DNA from: a virus
Virus record (IMG/VR): IMGVR_UViG_3300032294_002877
Span: 1-64,000 of that record
Length of the DNA stretch: 64,000 bases
Reading direction: 5' to 3' (one strand)
Shown here: positions 8,114 through 14,740 of the stretch, in pieces
Layout: every line of letters begins with the position of its first letter
Numbering within the stretch: the stretch's first letter is position 1
Position numbers and translations under genes: made by a program
The notes under the pieces: model-generated
Databases searched by the model: none
Told to the model about the DNA's origin: nothing
Seen by the model: the letters and a program-made list of their open reading frames with translations, nothing else

Positions 8114-8141
8114 TTGACGCTCCAGAAATTTCTGCTAGAAT
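8114..8141 (+). promoter_or_regulatory. Promoter without CCGATA
   Basis: TTGACG, 16-bp spacer, TAGAAT (with a second overlapping TAGAAT). The spacer lacks CCGATA. Confidence 0.65.
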
Positions 8142-8168
8142 AGAATCATAAGAAAGAGAGAAAGAAAA

Positions 8169-8324
8169 ATGAAGACTTGGACACGAGACAATCGCCCGTT
8201 GGTTTGGACGGTGAACGAGAACAACCATGAGACGTACGATCTGTATGTACATGGTGTGTGCGTTGGTGAGGGTATGGATTTCGATACATTCTATGCCATG
8301 TATAAGCAGTACAGAAAGGTTTGA
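8169..8324 (+). CDS. Small unknown protein
   Basis: 51 residues starting MKTWTRDNRPLVWTV; aromatic-rich with a YDLYVHGVCVGEG strand pair. Start follows GAAAGAGAGAAAGAAA. No family recognised. Confidence 0.6.
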   Translation: MKTWTRDNRPLVWTVNENNHETYDLYVHGVCVGEGMDFDTFYAMYKQYRKV

Positions 8325-8352
8325 AGATACCACCCAAAAGGGGGATATACAT

Positions 8353-8484
8353 ATGTTCTATTGCTTCTGCTGGATTTTCTGCAAAATCGACAATTATTTC
8401 CAGGATAGGTACTGGAAGAAACTTGGGTATTCTAGGTATACTGGGCAGGATGGAAAAGAGTGGTATGTAAGCGATCTAAACTGA
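8353..8484 (+). CDS. Small aromatic, Cys-containing protein
   Basis: 43 residues, ATG behind AAAGGGGGA. N-terminus MFYCFCWIFCKI carries three closely spaced Cys and is hydrophobic; the rest is Tyr/Trp-rich and polar. Possibly membrane-associated. No family. Confidence 0.5.
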   Translation: MFYCFCWIFCKIDNYFQDRYWKKLGYSRYTGQDGKEWYVSDLN

Positions 8485-8567
8485 TCGTAAACCCTTGCTA
8501 CCAAACGACTTAGGGTGAATCGGCGGCGCCCAATTTGACGTAACTCCTTGTGCGGTAACGACTTACA
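8483..8567 (+). repeat. Double-hairpin cassette, copy 3
   Basis: Two dyads flanking GGCGGCGCC, downstream of the gene ending at 8484 and upstream of the promoter at 8650. Confidence 0.8.
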
Positions 8568-8649
8568 TGAAATGTTATCGCAACTGGTATGCCACAAATA
8601 TTTCTCCGTTTGGCATGAAATTATATTTGCTTTTTTGGAAAGATTTCTC

Positions 8650-8677
8650 TTGCAATGGCCGATAATATCTGTAGAAT
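8650..8677 (+). promoter_or_regulatory. CCGATA-type promoter
   Basis: TTGCAA, 16-bp spacer with GCCGATA, TAGAAT. Starts the pair at 8708 and 8875. Confidence 0.65.
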
Positions 8678-8707
8678 CAAAGCATCACAAGGAACGAAAG
8701 GGAAACC

Positions 8708-8878
8708 ATGAACGAATTCGAACGAATCATTGGGGATAGCATGATCGACGAGAACGGCAAGGAATGGATCGTGGACGATGCTACGGGTTGGGATCCGATC
8801 ATGGGAGACGACGAAGATTGGATCGACACGGATGATGAGTGGCTCGATGATTTCCAGGGTGAGGAGGAGTTTGCATGA
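8708..8878 (+). CDS. Very acidic small protein
   Basis: 56 residues with about 40% Asp/Glu and several Trp; no basic patch. AAGGGAAA precedes the ATG. Such DNA-mimic-like acidity is common in small phage inhibitors, but that role is only a guess. Overlaps the next gene by ATGA. Confidence 0.65.
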   Translation: MNEFERIIGDSMIDENGKEWIVDDATGWDPIMGDDEDWIDTDDEWLDDFQGEEEFA

Positions 8879-9021
8879 AAACGTACTATATTTACAATGC
8901 GGAAAATGATTTCTACTTGGGCATGGTACTTGCAAAGGATTGGGTGGACGCACGTTCAGTGTACGCCCAGCAGCATGGCGTATCATTCGGTTCAGTGTAC
9001 GCTTGTGCATCACCACTATAG
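8875..9021 (+). CDS. Small unknown protein
   Basis: 48 residues, start overlapping the preceding stop (ATGA). It holds an internal near-repeat (ARSVYAQQHG and GSVYACASP). No family. Confidence 0.55.
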   Translation: MKTYYIYNAENDFYLGMVLAKDWVDARSVYAQQHGVSFGSVYACASPL

Positions 9022-9050
9022 GGGTAATCCCCATTGTGATGGAGATCGGT

Positions 9051-9136
9051 TGACGTAAACCCTTGCGGCGTAAGCACTTAGAGCAAATCGGCGGCGCAAA
9101 ATTTGACGTAAACCCTTACGCCACAATAACTTACGA
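9051..9136 (+). repeat. Double-hairpin cassette, copy 4
   Basis: Halves GACGTAAACCCTTGCGGCG...CACTTAGAG and GACGTAAACCCTTACGCC...ACTTACGACG, closely similar to each other, separated by ATCGGCGGCGCAAAAT. Confidence 0.8.
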
Positions 9137-9206
9137 CGAGTTTTCTTAGCAAATACTGTGCCAAAAAATTGTGCTCAAATTGTGGGCATACCCTACTGTA
9201 TCAAAA

Positions 9207-9276
9207 TGCTACACATCTAGGTTATAGGCCGAAATACGCGACGCAAAATGCTACAACACTGTAGCGAAATGCTACG
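9207..9276 (+). promoter_or_regulatory. Cluster of TGCTACA operator half-sites
   Basis: TGCTACA at 9207, a dyad TGCTACA-ACAC-TGTAGC at 9249-9265 and TGCTACG at 9270. The dyad is about 92 bp upstream of the sigma54-like element at 9348, keeping the arrangement of the two other copies although the rest of the region has diverged. Confidence 0.5.
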
Positions 9277-9347
9277 CTCAAAAGTTGGGCACAAAAAATA
9301 GCATAGCGTTTTCCCCGTGAAAATCGAGGAAAAATATTTTTCGGCTT

Positions 9348-9363
9348 TGGCACGGAAGATGCA
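9348..9363 (+). promoter_or_regulatory. Sigma54-like -24/-12 promoter
   Basis: TGGCACGGAAGATGCA with GG and GC 11 bp apart; conserved with the copies at 6727 and 7609 while flanks differ. Confidence 0.55.
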
Positions 9364-9396
9364 TTTATATATGGCATAAGAAAGTGAGAGTGAGAG

Positions 9397-9558
9397 ATGA
9401 TGAATGAGAAAGTGTTCTACGTTTCCGATTGCTGCTATGTTGAGAGTAACCCGGATTATGGGGTTTGCTCCTGCTGTGGTGAGCATTGCGAGATTATCAC
9501 CGATGATAGTTTGGTTTCCGACTACATTCCGGGTTATGATGATGGTGAGGCTTGCTAG
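9397..9558 (+). CDS. Small Cys-rich (zinc-knuckle-like) protein
   Basis: 53 residues. Two adjacent ATGs; either can serve. Six Cys in the first 31 residues (SDCCYV, VCSCCGEHCEI) suggest one bound zinc ion. The C-terminus is acidic. No family named. Driven by the third sigma54-like promoter. Confidence 0.65.
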   Translation: MMNEKVFYVSDCCYVESNPDYGVCSCCGEHCEIITDDSLVSDYIPGYDDGEAC

Positions 9559-9576
9559 TCTCCCTCAGTGTGGGGG

Positions 9577-9604
9577 TTGTGGATAAGAAAAAGTTTGGTA
9601 TAAT
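9577..9604 (+). promoter_or_regulatory. Promoter
   Basis: TTGTGG, 16-bp spacer, TATAAT; no CCGATA. Starts the gene at 9631. Confidence 0.55.
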
Positions 9605-9630
9605 ACTGGAAAGAGAAAGAGAGAAAGAAA

Positions 9631-9810
9631 ATGACGTATAAAGAAAAACTGATCCGCGAAGTTCACGAAGCCTCTAAGAAAATTACCGATCTTCGTGATA
9701 TGCTGGAGGATGGCGTTCCTGCCAGTAAGCATAAGGCTATCATCAAGCATATTGACGATCTTTCAACATTTATTTTCTATACCCAAGAGACTATCAGCGA
9801 TATGGCTTGA
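9631..9810 (+). CDS. Small helical protein
   Basis: 59 residues, almost entirely amphipathic helix (KLIREVHEASKKITDLRDML), likely coiled coil. Start behind GAAAGAGAGAAAGAAA. Its TGA lies inside the TTGACA of the next promoter. Confidence 0.65.
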   Translation: MTYKEKLIREVHEASKKITDLRDMLEDGVPASKHKAIIKHIDDLSTFIFYTQETISDMA

Positions 9811-9835
9811 CACCGTATCCCTAGTCTGCTAGAAT
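9807..9835 (+). promoter_or_regulatory. Promoter overlapping a stop codon
   Basis: TTGACA (sharing the upstream gene's TGA), 17-bp spacer, TAGAAT. No CCGATA; the spacer has CCGTAT instead. Confidence 0.7.
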
Positions 9836-9860
9836 CCGTCATCCTTTGGAGAAAAAGAAA

Positions 9861-10190
9861 ATGAGCAAGTTCCCGATTGTTGAGAAGGCCAAGCGTCAAG
9901 CCCGTATGATTTTTGTTGGTATGGCTATTCCATGCCAGAAGAGTCTAGCGTCCGGTGAGTATGGCCCGATTCGTTGCGAAAAGGTTCTCAAGTTCAATCG
10001 TACCGCTCTGCGGAATATCGGTAAGCGTAAGATTGAAAAGGCCGATCCCCGCCTCGTGGGGGGTGAGGATACCATGATCGTGAAGGTAGGAACACCGGGT
10101 AGTCCGGAGCGTAAAGCGGCTCTTGCCGAACAGTATGCTGCTATTCTGGCATGCGGTGAGGAAATCAGCCCGTTTGCTTGGAAGGAATAG
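9861..10190 (+). CDS. Basic unknown protein
   Basis: 109 residues beginning MSKFPIVEKAKRQ, start chosen at ATG 9861 behind GGAGAAAAAG rather than an in-frame TTG. Basic N-terminal two thirds with an RCEKVLKFNRTALRNIGKRK patch, which may contact nucleic acid. No family recognised. Confidence 0.65.
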   Translation: MSKFPIVEKAKRQARMIFVGMAIPCQKSLASGEYGPIRCEKVLKFNRTALRNIGKRKIEKADPRLVGGEDTMIVKVGTPGSPERKAALAEQYAAILACGEEISPFAWKE

Positions 10191-10191
10191 T

Positions 10192-10341
10192 ATGAACACC
10201 CGTACACTTCAGGATATTTTGCGAGCCGAACAGGTTCGGCTACCATCCATCACTAACCCTCTCATGCGACGGATAGTGAAAAAGCGTATACAGGTGCTCG
10301 CCCGTACACTACTGTACAGGTATCGAGCTAGTCTCACCTAA
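10192..10341 (+). CDS. Small basic protein
   Basis: 49 residues, MNTRTLQDILRAEQVRLPS, basic helical second half (RRIVKKRIQVLARTLLYRY). GGAAGGAA precedes the ATG. Its stop codon lies inside TAGTCAGC element A. Confidence 0.6.
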   Translation: MNTRTLQDILRAEQVRLPSITNPLMRRIVKKRIQVLARTLLYRYRASLT

Positions 10342-10377
10342 TCCTGCGGATTTGGGATAAGGTGGTATAGTCAGCGT
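10331..10377 (+). other. TAGTCAGC element A
   Basis: GTCTCACCTAATCC, a three-base loop, GGATTTGG, a spacer and TATAGTCAGCG. CCTAATCC and GGATTTGG can form a stem. One of eight copies; this one overlaps a stop codon and runs into cassette copy 5. Confidence 0.65.
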
Positions 10378-10455
10378 AAGTCTTTAGCCAGTAAGGACTT
10401 AGAACGAATCGGCGGCGCCCAGTTTGTCGTAACTCCTTATGCAGTAAGGGTTTAT
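10374..10455 (+). repeat. Double-hairpin cassette, copy 5
   Basis: Two dyads around ATCGGCGGCGCCCAG; an ATTATTTTTC tract follows and then the promoter at 10478. Confidence 0.8.
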
Positions 10456-10477
10456 GATCAAATTATTTTTCTAAAGG

Positions 10478-10507
10478 TTGGGGCAAAATTGGTCGATAAT
10501 TTATATA
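10478..10507 (+). promoter_or_regulatory. Promoter
   Basis: TTGGGG, 18-bp spacer containing TCGATA, TATATA. Weak -35. Confidence 0.5.
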
Positions 10508-10522
10508 TAAGGAGAAAAAACC

Positions 10523-10687
10523 ATGTTGACTCTAATTCTTTGGGCTGGTATGCTGGGTTATGGTGTGGGTTATGAGGGATATTCTGATGGGAAACTGTAC
10601 GTTGGTACATATACTCCTAAGGTGGAATATGGGTGGGTTGTGACGGATAGGGGGATTTATTTGGATACGATTCTGGAAAAAAACTGA
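10523..10687 (+). CDS. Small Gly/Tyr-rich protein
   Basis: 54 residues, hydrophobic Gly/Tyr N-terminus (MLTLILWAGMLGYGVGYEGYS) then a strand-rich part. AAGGAGA precedes the ATG. Possibly exported or membrane-associated; no family. Confidence 0.6.
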   Translation: MLTLILWAGMLGYGVGYEGYSDGKLYVGTYTPKVEYGWVVTDRGIYLDTILEKN

Positions 10688-10697
10688 AATTTTTTGC

Positions 10698-10726
10698 TTG
10701 ACAGGCCGATAAGTATATTGTAGGAT
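10698..10726 (+). promoter_or_regulatory. CCGATA-type promoter
   Basis: TTGACA, 17-bp spacer with GCCGATA two bases after the -35, TAGGAT. Confidence 0.8.
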
Positions 10727-10748
10727 TGTGGTATAAGGAGAAAAGAAT

Positions 10749-11057
10749 ATGATTCACGCCGAAGCGGTTAAGATGGTTCGGGGCAAGCGTAATGCTGATC
10801 GTCGCAAGATCGGTAACAATACCTATGCGGAAATCCTATACGATAATACCGTAGCAATTAAGTTGCATAATACCTACGTTGTGAAGATTAACCCAAACGG
10901 TACATATACGTTAAATAGTGGCGGATGGCAGACCGTTACCACTAAGGATAGAATTAACCAGTACAGCCCTGTTAGGGTTTACCAGCGGGATTTTACTTGG
11001 TATGTTAAGATTAACGGCAAGGAATATCCTTTTATGGATGGGATGGTGGTGTCGTAA
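10749..11057 (+). CDS. Conserved phage protein of unknown function
   Basis: 102 residues. The block RKIGNNTYAEILYDNTVAIK, the HNTYVVKINPNGTYTLNSGG strands and WQTVTTKDRINQY belong to a pattern I recognise from many phage genomes (KLANNTYL...DTVAVRLHNTDVV...DSGGWxTxTTKxRIN), whose function is not established. All beta, probably a small sandwich. TAATG overlap with the next gene. Confidence 0.8.
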   Translation: MIHAEAVKMVRGKRNADRRKIGNNTYAEILYDNTVAIKLHNTYVVKINPNGTYTLNSGGWQTVTTKDRINQYSPVRVYQRDFTWYVKINGKEYPFMDGMVVS

Positions 11058-11161
11058 TGAGTTTTTTCGGATTGTTGATATTGACAATCATTGTGGGGAT
11101 TGGTACAATTATCGTAGGGGCTGTTTTAGCCGAAACCTTTTTATCTATTCTTGACGATTAA
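11057..11161 (+). CDS. 34-residue membrane protein
   Basis: One long hydrophobic helix (LLILTIIVGIGTIIVGAVLA) and an acidic tail; start shares a base with the preceding stop. Confidence 0.55.
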   Translation: MSFFGLLILTIIVGIGTIIVGAVLAETFLSILDD

Positions 11162-11178
11162 CATAAAGGAATCCACGG

Positions 11179-11298
11179 ATGGATCTGATAGAACCTATTA
11201 GTTTCGTTTTCGGCGTAATTAGTGGAATTACCGCGTGTTATGCGGTTAGTGATCTGGTGTTCAGCAAGGAGACTAGCAATGAACGCGACGAAATCTGA
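11179..11298 (+). CDS. 39-residue membrane protein
   Basis: MDLIEPISFVFGVISGITAC then a polar, charged tail; AAAGGA before the ATG. Overlaps the next gene by 20 bp. Confidence 0.5.
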   Translation: MDLIEPISFVFGVISGITACYAVSDLVFSKETSNERDEI

Positions 11299-11362
11299 AA
11301 AACTGTTTCTTATTGGTTCGTTTTTTGCTGGGTGTGTTTTATCGTATCTCCTTTGCCTGTAA
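11279..11362 (+). CDS. 27-residue membrane microprotein
   Basis: Short basic N-terminus then one hydrophobic helix (LFLIGSFFAGCVLSYLLCL). AAGGAGA lies 7 nt upstream. Third of three consecutive single-helix proteins, perhaps forming one membrane module. Confidence 0.5.
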   Translation: MNATKSEKLFLIGSFFAGCVLSYLLCL

Positions 11363-11425
11363 GAACTTAGGGCAAAAGGGCGGCGCCCGGCTCGCCGTAA
11401 CTCCTTACGCACCAACGACTTAGAG
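11343..11425 (+). repeat. Double-hairpin cassette, copy 6
   Basis: Two dyads around GGCGGCGCCCGG; the first overlaps the end of the gene at 11279. An A/T tract and a promoter follow. Confidence 0.8.
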
Positions 11426-11452
11426 CGAAAAAAATTTTTCTAAAGATTTTGC

Positions 11453-11481
11453 TTGACTCTTGCCGATCTATACTGTAGAAT
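11453..11481 (+). promoter_or_regulatory. CCGATA-type promoter
   Basis: TTGACT, 17-bp spacer with GCCGAT, TAGAAT. Confidence 0.75.
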
Positions 11482-11508
11482 CGAATGCAGAAGAAAGAAA
11501 GGTGAGAT

Positions 11509-11649
11509 ATGAAAACGAAGAAGCAAAACGCGTACCAAAAAGCGGTTGCTCGCATGGAAAAGGAAACAAGCCGTGCGGTTGCTCATGTGGAATTGCTCCA
11601 GAAGCTATACGCTGAAATGGTCAAAAAAAATGCTAAAGTTTCCTCTTGA
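11509..11649 (+). CDS. Small basic helical protein
   Basis: 46 residues, Lys/Ala-rich single helix (KKQNAYQKAVARMEKETS), AAAGGTGAGAT before ATG. Its TGA overlaps the TTGACA of the next promoter. Confidence 0.6.
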   Translation: MKTKKQNAYQKAVARMEKETSRAVAHVELLQKLYAEMVKKNAKVSS

Positions 11650-11674
11650 CAAGTGCCGATTATTCTGGTAGACT
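11646..11674 (+). promoter_or_regulatory. CCGATA-type promoter
   Basis: TTGACA, 17-bp spacer with GCCGAT, TAGACT; shares the upstream stop codon. Confidence 0.75.
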
Positions 11675-11701
11675 GAACCCATCACAACGGAGAAGATTAT
11701 C

Positions 11702-11854
11702 ATGTTCAATTTTGACGAAGTGAACGCGATTCTGGCCGAGATGCGAGATGGTGGTATGGTCGAGCCGATTGACGATCCGACTATCAACGTGGATTTTTGG
11801 GACTGGGCCGATGTGATCGGTGTGGTCGAAGATTTTGAGCCTTTGGAATTTTGA
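11702..11854 (+). CDS. Very acidic small protein
   Basis: 50 residues, about one third Asp/Glu, helical N-terminus MFNFDEVNAILAEMRDGG. Followed by an even more acidic protein; no family. Confidence 0.6.
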   Translation: MFNFDEVNAILAEMRDGGMVEPIDDPTINVDFWDWADVIGVVEDFEPLEF

Positions 11855-11864
11855 AGAGGAAGCC

Positions 11865-12122
11865 ATGAGTCACCCTGACCCCTTGTTCGATCCCGATAAC
11901 GTTTTGGAGGATGATATGAACTACGCTGATGATGTTGACGCGTCGAACTACGACGATTATGATGATTTTTACGGCGAGATTGATGCTGATGAATTGGAGA
12001 ACAGTTGGGATGATTCGTATGATGATAGTATGGATGGTGATTCTGAGTCTGCGTTCGGTTCATGCGGATGGGGTTTGGACGAATATTACAACCCCGATAC
12101 CGATCACGGAGATGATTGGTGA
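11865..12122 (+). CDS. Extremely acidic protein
   Basis: 85 residues, more than 40% Asp/Glu plus many Tyr and Ser and almost no Lys/Arg. GAGGAAGCC before the ATG. The composition resembles DNA-mimic or metal-binding tails, and relatives in composition occur at 8708 and 20478. Function not known. Confidence 0.65.
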   Translation: MSHPDPLFDPDNVLEDDMNYADDVDASNYDDYDDFYGEIDADELENSWDDSYDDSMDGDSESAFGSCGWGLDEYYNPDTDHGDDW

Positions 12123-12123
12123 C

Positions 12124-12151
12124 TTGACTTTTGACAATTGTGTGGTAAACT
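12124..12151 (+). promoter_or_regulatory. Promoter without CCGATA
   Basis: TTGACT, 16-bp spacer, TAAACT, beginning just after the preceding stop. Confidence 0.55.
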
Positions 12152-12189
12152 AGTTTTAGGTTTTAGGGTTTTCTAACTGAAAGGTTTTT

Positions 12190-12600
12190 ATGAACGATTG
12201 GATGATTCTTGCTGGTGTTTTTGGTATTGTTCTTGCTGGTATGGTTACGTTTGCTCTGTATCATATCTATAGTGGTGTTCACTCTACTTTGGCTAATGCC
12301 CAAGTTGGTGAGGTTTACAATTTCGAGTATCTTCAGCCGCATCATGGCGATCCGGTTAGGGTTCTCGCAAGAGTAATTGAGCCTGCGTGTACGCTGAGTG
12401 ATGAGAGTATCCGTAGGCTGAATGCGACTAGTAACTATCGTGTTCACGATCCGGAATTCAAGCGTACTCGTCACCTTGTAACGTGTGAGACTCCGAATGG
12501 TGAGGTTCGACAGTTCTATGCTGAACGTGCAAAGAACGTGCGTCGTCCTCTTCTCGCGGGACTGCTTTTCCGTACAGGTACTGCACACCTGTTCGCGTGA
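12190..12600 (+). CDS. Membrane-anchored unknown phage protein
   Basis: 136 residues. One N-terminal transmembrane helix (about 5-25), then a soluble beta-rich domain starting GEVYNFEYLQP and ending REFYAER-like QFYAERAKNVRRPLLAG. The soluble part has a conserved look, with HDPEFKRTRHLVTCETPNGE as probable core, but I cannot name the family. Confidence 0.65.
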   Translation: MNDWMILAGVFGIVLAGMVTFALYHIYSGVHSTLANAQVGEVYNFEYLQPHHGDPVRVLARVIEPACTLSDESIRRLNATSNYRVHDPEFKRTRHLVTCETPNGEVRQFYAERAKNVRRPLLAGLLFRTGTAHLFA

Positions 12601-12626
12601 ACGATTGTTCAGTTCGGTTAACCCTG

Positions 12627-12711
12627 GCCCTAAGTTGTTGCCACGCAATGACTTAGGGTTCGGGGGCGCCACCCGATTTGACGTAACTCCTTATCCTCCA
12701 ACACTTTACGT
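12627..12711 (+). repeat. Double-hairpin cassette, copy 7
   Basis: First dyad perfect: CCCTAAGT pairs with ACTTAGGG. Second dyad uses CGTAA...TTACG. Linker GGGGGCGCCACC. Confidence 0.85.
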
Positions 12712-12738
12712 CTCAATAATTTTTTCTATATTTTTCTC

Positions 12739-12766
12739 TTGACACTTGCCGATTATACTGTAGAAT
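12739..12766 (+). promoter_or_regulatory. CCGATA-type promoter giving a leaderless message
   Basis: TTGACA, 16-bp spacer with GCCGAT, TAGAAT; the ATG begins 7 nt after the -10, where transcription should start. Confidence 0.75.
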
Positions 12767-12772
12767 AATCGC

Positions 12773-12937
12773 ATGAACACTAATAACTGCTATGCCGGAT
12801 TTTCGTGGCGTGTTTTCAAAAATAATCGGTTCGCCGGTTATGTTGTGGCTCTGAGCCAGACGGATGCTATACGCAAAGCCGTCGAGAAGTATGGTCGATA
12901 TGTGTGGGTTGAACGGATTACCTATAGTCGGGTCTAG
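12773..12937 (+). CDS. Small basic unknown protein, probably leaderless
   Basis: 54 residues: MNTNNCYAGFSWRVFKNNRF, then AIRKAVEKYGRYVWVERITY. No room for a ribosome-binding site between the -10 and the ATG, so the mRNA should begin at or next to the start codon. No family. Confidence 0.6.
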   Translation: MNTNNCYAGFSWRVFKNNRFAGYVVALSQTDAIRKAVEKYGRYVWVERITYSRV

Positions 12938-12951
12938 TCAAGGGAATAAAT

Positions 12952-13413
12952 ATGTTCACGGTCAATCATATGAATCGGGTTTTGTGCGAAATCAAGGGAT
13001 TGGGTAGCAAGAGTGTGTTTTCTATTCGTAAGAGTCGCCTGACTTATAGACTTTCTTGCATGAATAGCCAACACCGTGGTGCGATTATTGAGAAGATGAT
13101 TCGGGATAGGTTCATTATGCAGGGTAAGCGGGTTAGGTATATCGGGGGAAGTAATTCGTTCGATATGCTGGTTGATGGTGAGCGTGTGGAAATCAAGTCC
13201 TCTCTGCCTATGGTGATTCCTACCAAGAAGGGTCATACTCTTTTCTATAGGTTTCAGAATATCAAAACTAAGTATTTTGATAAGATTGTACTGGTTTATG
13301 TTAGTCCGAATGGTTTGAGGGTAAAAACTTTCACTAAAAAGACTATGATGAAGATGCTGCGGAAGAGCAAGTATTATGCCAACGGCAAAATGTATGCGTG
13401 TGCGGCAAAATAA
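12952..13413 (+). CDS. PD-(D/E)XK-type nuclease-like protein
   Basis: 153 residues. The signature is GGSNSFDMLVDGERVEIKSS: Asp71, eight residues, Glu80-Ile-Lys82, the D-(x)n-E-x-K active-site pattern of restriction-type endonucleases, preceded by a helix with Glu47 (QHRGAIIEKMIRDRFI). The rest (TKKGHTLFYRFQNIKTKYFD) fits the later strands. Basic throughout. Could be a resolvase-, restriction- or repair-type nuclease. No specific subfamily claimed. Confidence 0.7.
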   Translation: MFTVNHMNRVLCEIKGLGSKSVFSIRKSRLTYRLSCMNSQHRGAIIEKMIRDRFIMQGKRVRYIGGSNSFDMLVDGERVEIKSSLPMVIPTKKGHTLFYRFQNIKTKYFDKIVLVYVSPNGLRVKTFTKKTMMKMLRKSKYYANGKMYACAAK

Positions 13414-13428
13414 TTCATGGTTGTGTGG

Positions 13429-13457
13429 TTGACAGCCGATACCGTATAGTATAGAAT
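13429..13457 (+). promoter_or_regulatory. CCGATA-type promoter
   Basis: TTGACA, 17-bp spacer with GCCGATA one base after the -35, TAGAAT. Confidence 0.85.
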
Positions 13458-13477
13458 CTAGACAAAGGGAGAGAAAA

Positions 13478-13984
13478 ATGCCTAACTGGTGCCTGAATAG
13501 ATTGGTTGTTTCTCATAGTGATTCTAGTATGCTTGACCGTTTTATAAAAGCATATAATAGGGGTACTGTTTGTAATGAGTTTCTGCCAGAGCCAAAAGAC
13601 CTTGACCAAGATGACGATATGGGGCCTAATGGTTGGTGGACTTGGAGAATTGAAAACTGGGGAACCAAATGGGACATTGGTGCTGATGAGGGGACTGATA
13701 GGGAAGAATGGCATGGTCGGAAGGCTCAAATTGTAAATAATGAAGTTGTTTGTTCGTTTGACTCTGCTTGGGCTCCTCCTATTGGTTTGTATAAGGAGTT
13801 GGTTCTGCAAGGGTTTAGGGTTGCTGCATCATACTTTGAGCCGGGTATGAGTTTCTGTGGCGAATGGATCGACGGCACTGATAACTATATCGAATACGGT
13901 AATAACAAGAATCTAATTACTAAACAGATTTGGGGGGACTACAATCTCACAGAGTTTTTTGCTGACGATGAAGTAGAAGCCTAA
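13478..13984 (+). CDS. Api92-like ferredoxin-fold protein (DUF1281 type)
   Basis: 168 residues. MPNWCLNRLVV at the N-terminus, IENWGTKWDIGADE in the middle and FDSAWAPPIGLYKEL near the C-terminus match the phage/plasmid Api92/YubB family signature (MPNWCxNxL, NWGTKWD, TxWxPP). Known in phages and conjugative plasmids, function uncertain. Own promoter, followed by cassette copy 8. Confidence 0.85.
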   Translation: MPNWCLNRLVVSHSDSSMLDRFIKAYNRGTVCNEFLPEPKDLDQDDDMGPNGWWTWRIENWGTKWDIGADEGTDREEWHGRKAQIVNNEVVCSFDSAWAPPIGLYKELVLQGFRVAASYFEPGMSFCGEWIDGTDNYIEYGNNKNLITKQIWGDYNLTEFFADDEVEA

Positions 13985-13990
13985 TAGGTT

Positions 13991-14074
13991 CGCTCTAAGT
14001 TCTTGATACCAAAGGACTTAGGGCAAACCCGCGCCGCCCGGCTCGACGTAAGTGCTTGGTAGCAAAAGAGTTGC
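13991..14074 (+). repeat. Double-hairpin cassette, copy 8
   Basis: First dyad GCTCTAAGT...ACTTAGGGC; second weaker. Followed by AAAAAAATATTTTTTC and a promoter. Confidence 0.8.
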
Positions 14075-14104
14075 ATCAAAAAAATATTTTTTCAAGAAAC
14101 CCTA

Positions 14105-14132
14105 TTGACAAGCCGATAATAGAGTGTAGAAT
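14105..14132 (+). promoter_or_regulatory. CCGATA-type promoter with no gene behind it
   Basis: TTGACA, 16-bp spacer with GCCGATA, TAGAAT. The next credible gene is 380 bp away and has its own promoter. Confidence 0.8.
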
Positions 14133-14139
14133 GATGGAG

Positions 14140-14450
14140 TAAGACAAAACAATATGCGTGGGTCCAAGCGCACGGACTAGATTGGGATAACCTGTACGAT
14201 AAACCCTTACCAGCGATTGCTGTTTGGGTTGCCTAACGGGGTTATACGTTGGGATAGTATACCAGTCTATGGGGGATCGCGTCCTCACCACGCTCCATAC
14301 AACCAGTAACCGTCACCAAGAGCCAGACTAACCGGAACATGATGCTAGCAGTTCATCCGGTTACAGGGAGGTTTCCGTGGGCGGTTTCCATCCGATCCTG
14401 ACAAGGGACAATCGTATGGTCTATAGGAATCGGGGCGTAAAAGATTCCGC
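14140..14450 (+). ncRNA. Putative structured non-coding RNA
   Basis: About 310 nt between a good promoter and the next promoter, without an open frame longer than eight codons (MRGSKRTD at 14154). It contains a perfect 8-bp stem, TAACCGGA (14329-14336) with TCCGGTTA (14356-14363), enclosing the palindrome TGCTAGCA, then two GGTTTCC repeats. No known RNA family recognised. It may be a regulatory RNA or a long leader. Confidence 0.5.
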
Positions 14451-14462
14451 TGGTTTTTCTTA

Positions 14463-14490
14463 TTGACTTGCCGATAAAGAATGGTATAAT
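14463..14490 (+). promoter_or_regulatory. CCGATA-type promoter
   Basis: TTGACT, 16-bp spacer with GCCGATA, TATAAT. Starts the run 14510-15323. Confidence 0.85.
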
Positions 14491-14509
14491 AGTGGAATAG
14501 GAGAGAAAA

Positions 14510-14740
14510 ATGACCGTTAACGAACTTATTGAGCAGTTGAAGAATTATCCGTCTGATATGCGTGTGCTTGCTCTTGGTTATGAGGGTGGGTTTGACGATA
14601 TCAATCTGAAAACGGATGATATTGTATTCAATGTGAATAATAAAGATACCTGGTATATGGGTTCTCATGAGACTGTTGATATGTGTGGAGAGTATGGTAA
14701 TAGTGGTGAGAAGTGTTTGATTGTTATAAGGGCTAAATAA
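14510..14740 (+). CDS. Conserved small phage protein
   Basis: 76 residues: MTVNELIEQLKNYPSDMRVL, then GYEGGFDDI and a C-terminal LIVIRAK strand. This pattern (TVxELIxxLxxYPxDxxV...YEGGFDD...) is widespread in phages and host genomes as a small alpha/beta domain of unknown function. TAATG overlap with the next gene. Confidence 0.8.
   Translation: MTVNELIEQLKNYPSDMRVLALGYEGGFDDINLKTDDIVFNVNNKDTWYMGSHETVDMCGEYGNSGEKCLIVIRAK

Noticed and set aside
7692-8333. 213-codon minus-strand frame
   Set aside because: Covers promoters and three plus-strand genes with good starts; composition is that of an antisense shadow.
8610-8633. TTTGGCATG as another sigma54-like -24 element
   Set aside because: The nearest GC is too far downstream for the fixed 11-bp spacing, and a good sigma70-type promoter follows.
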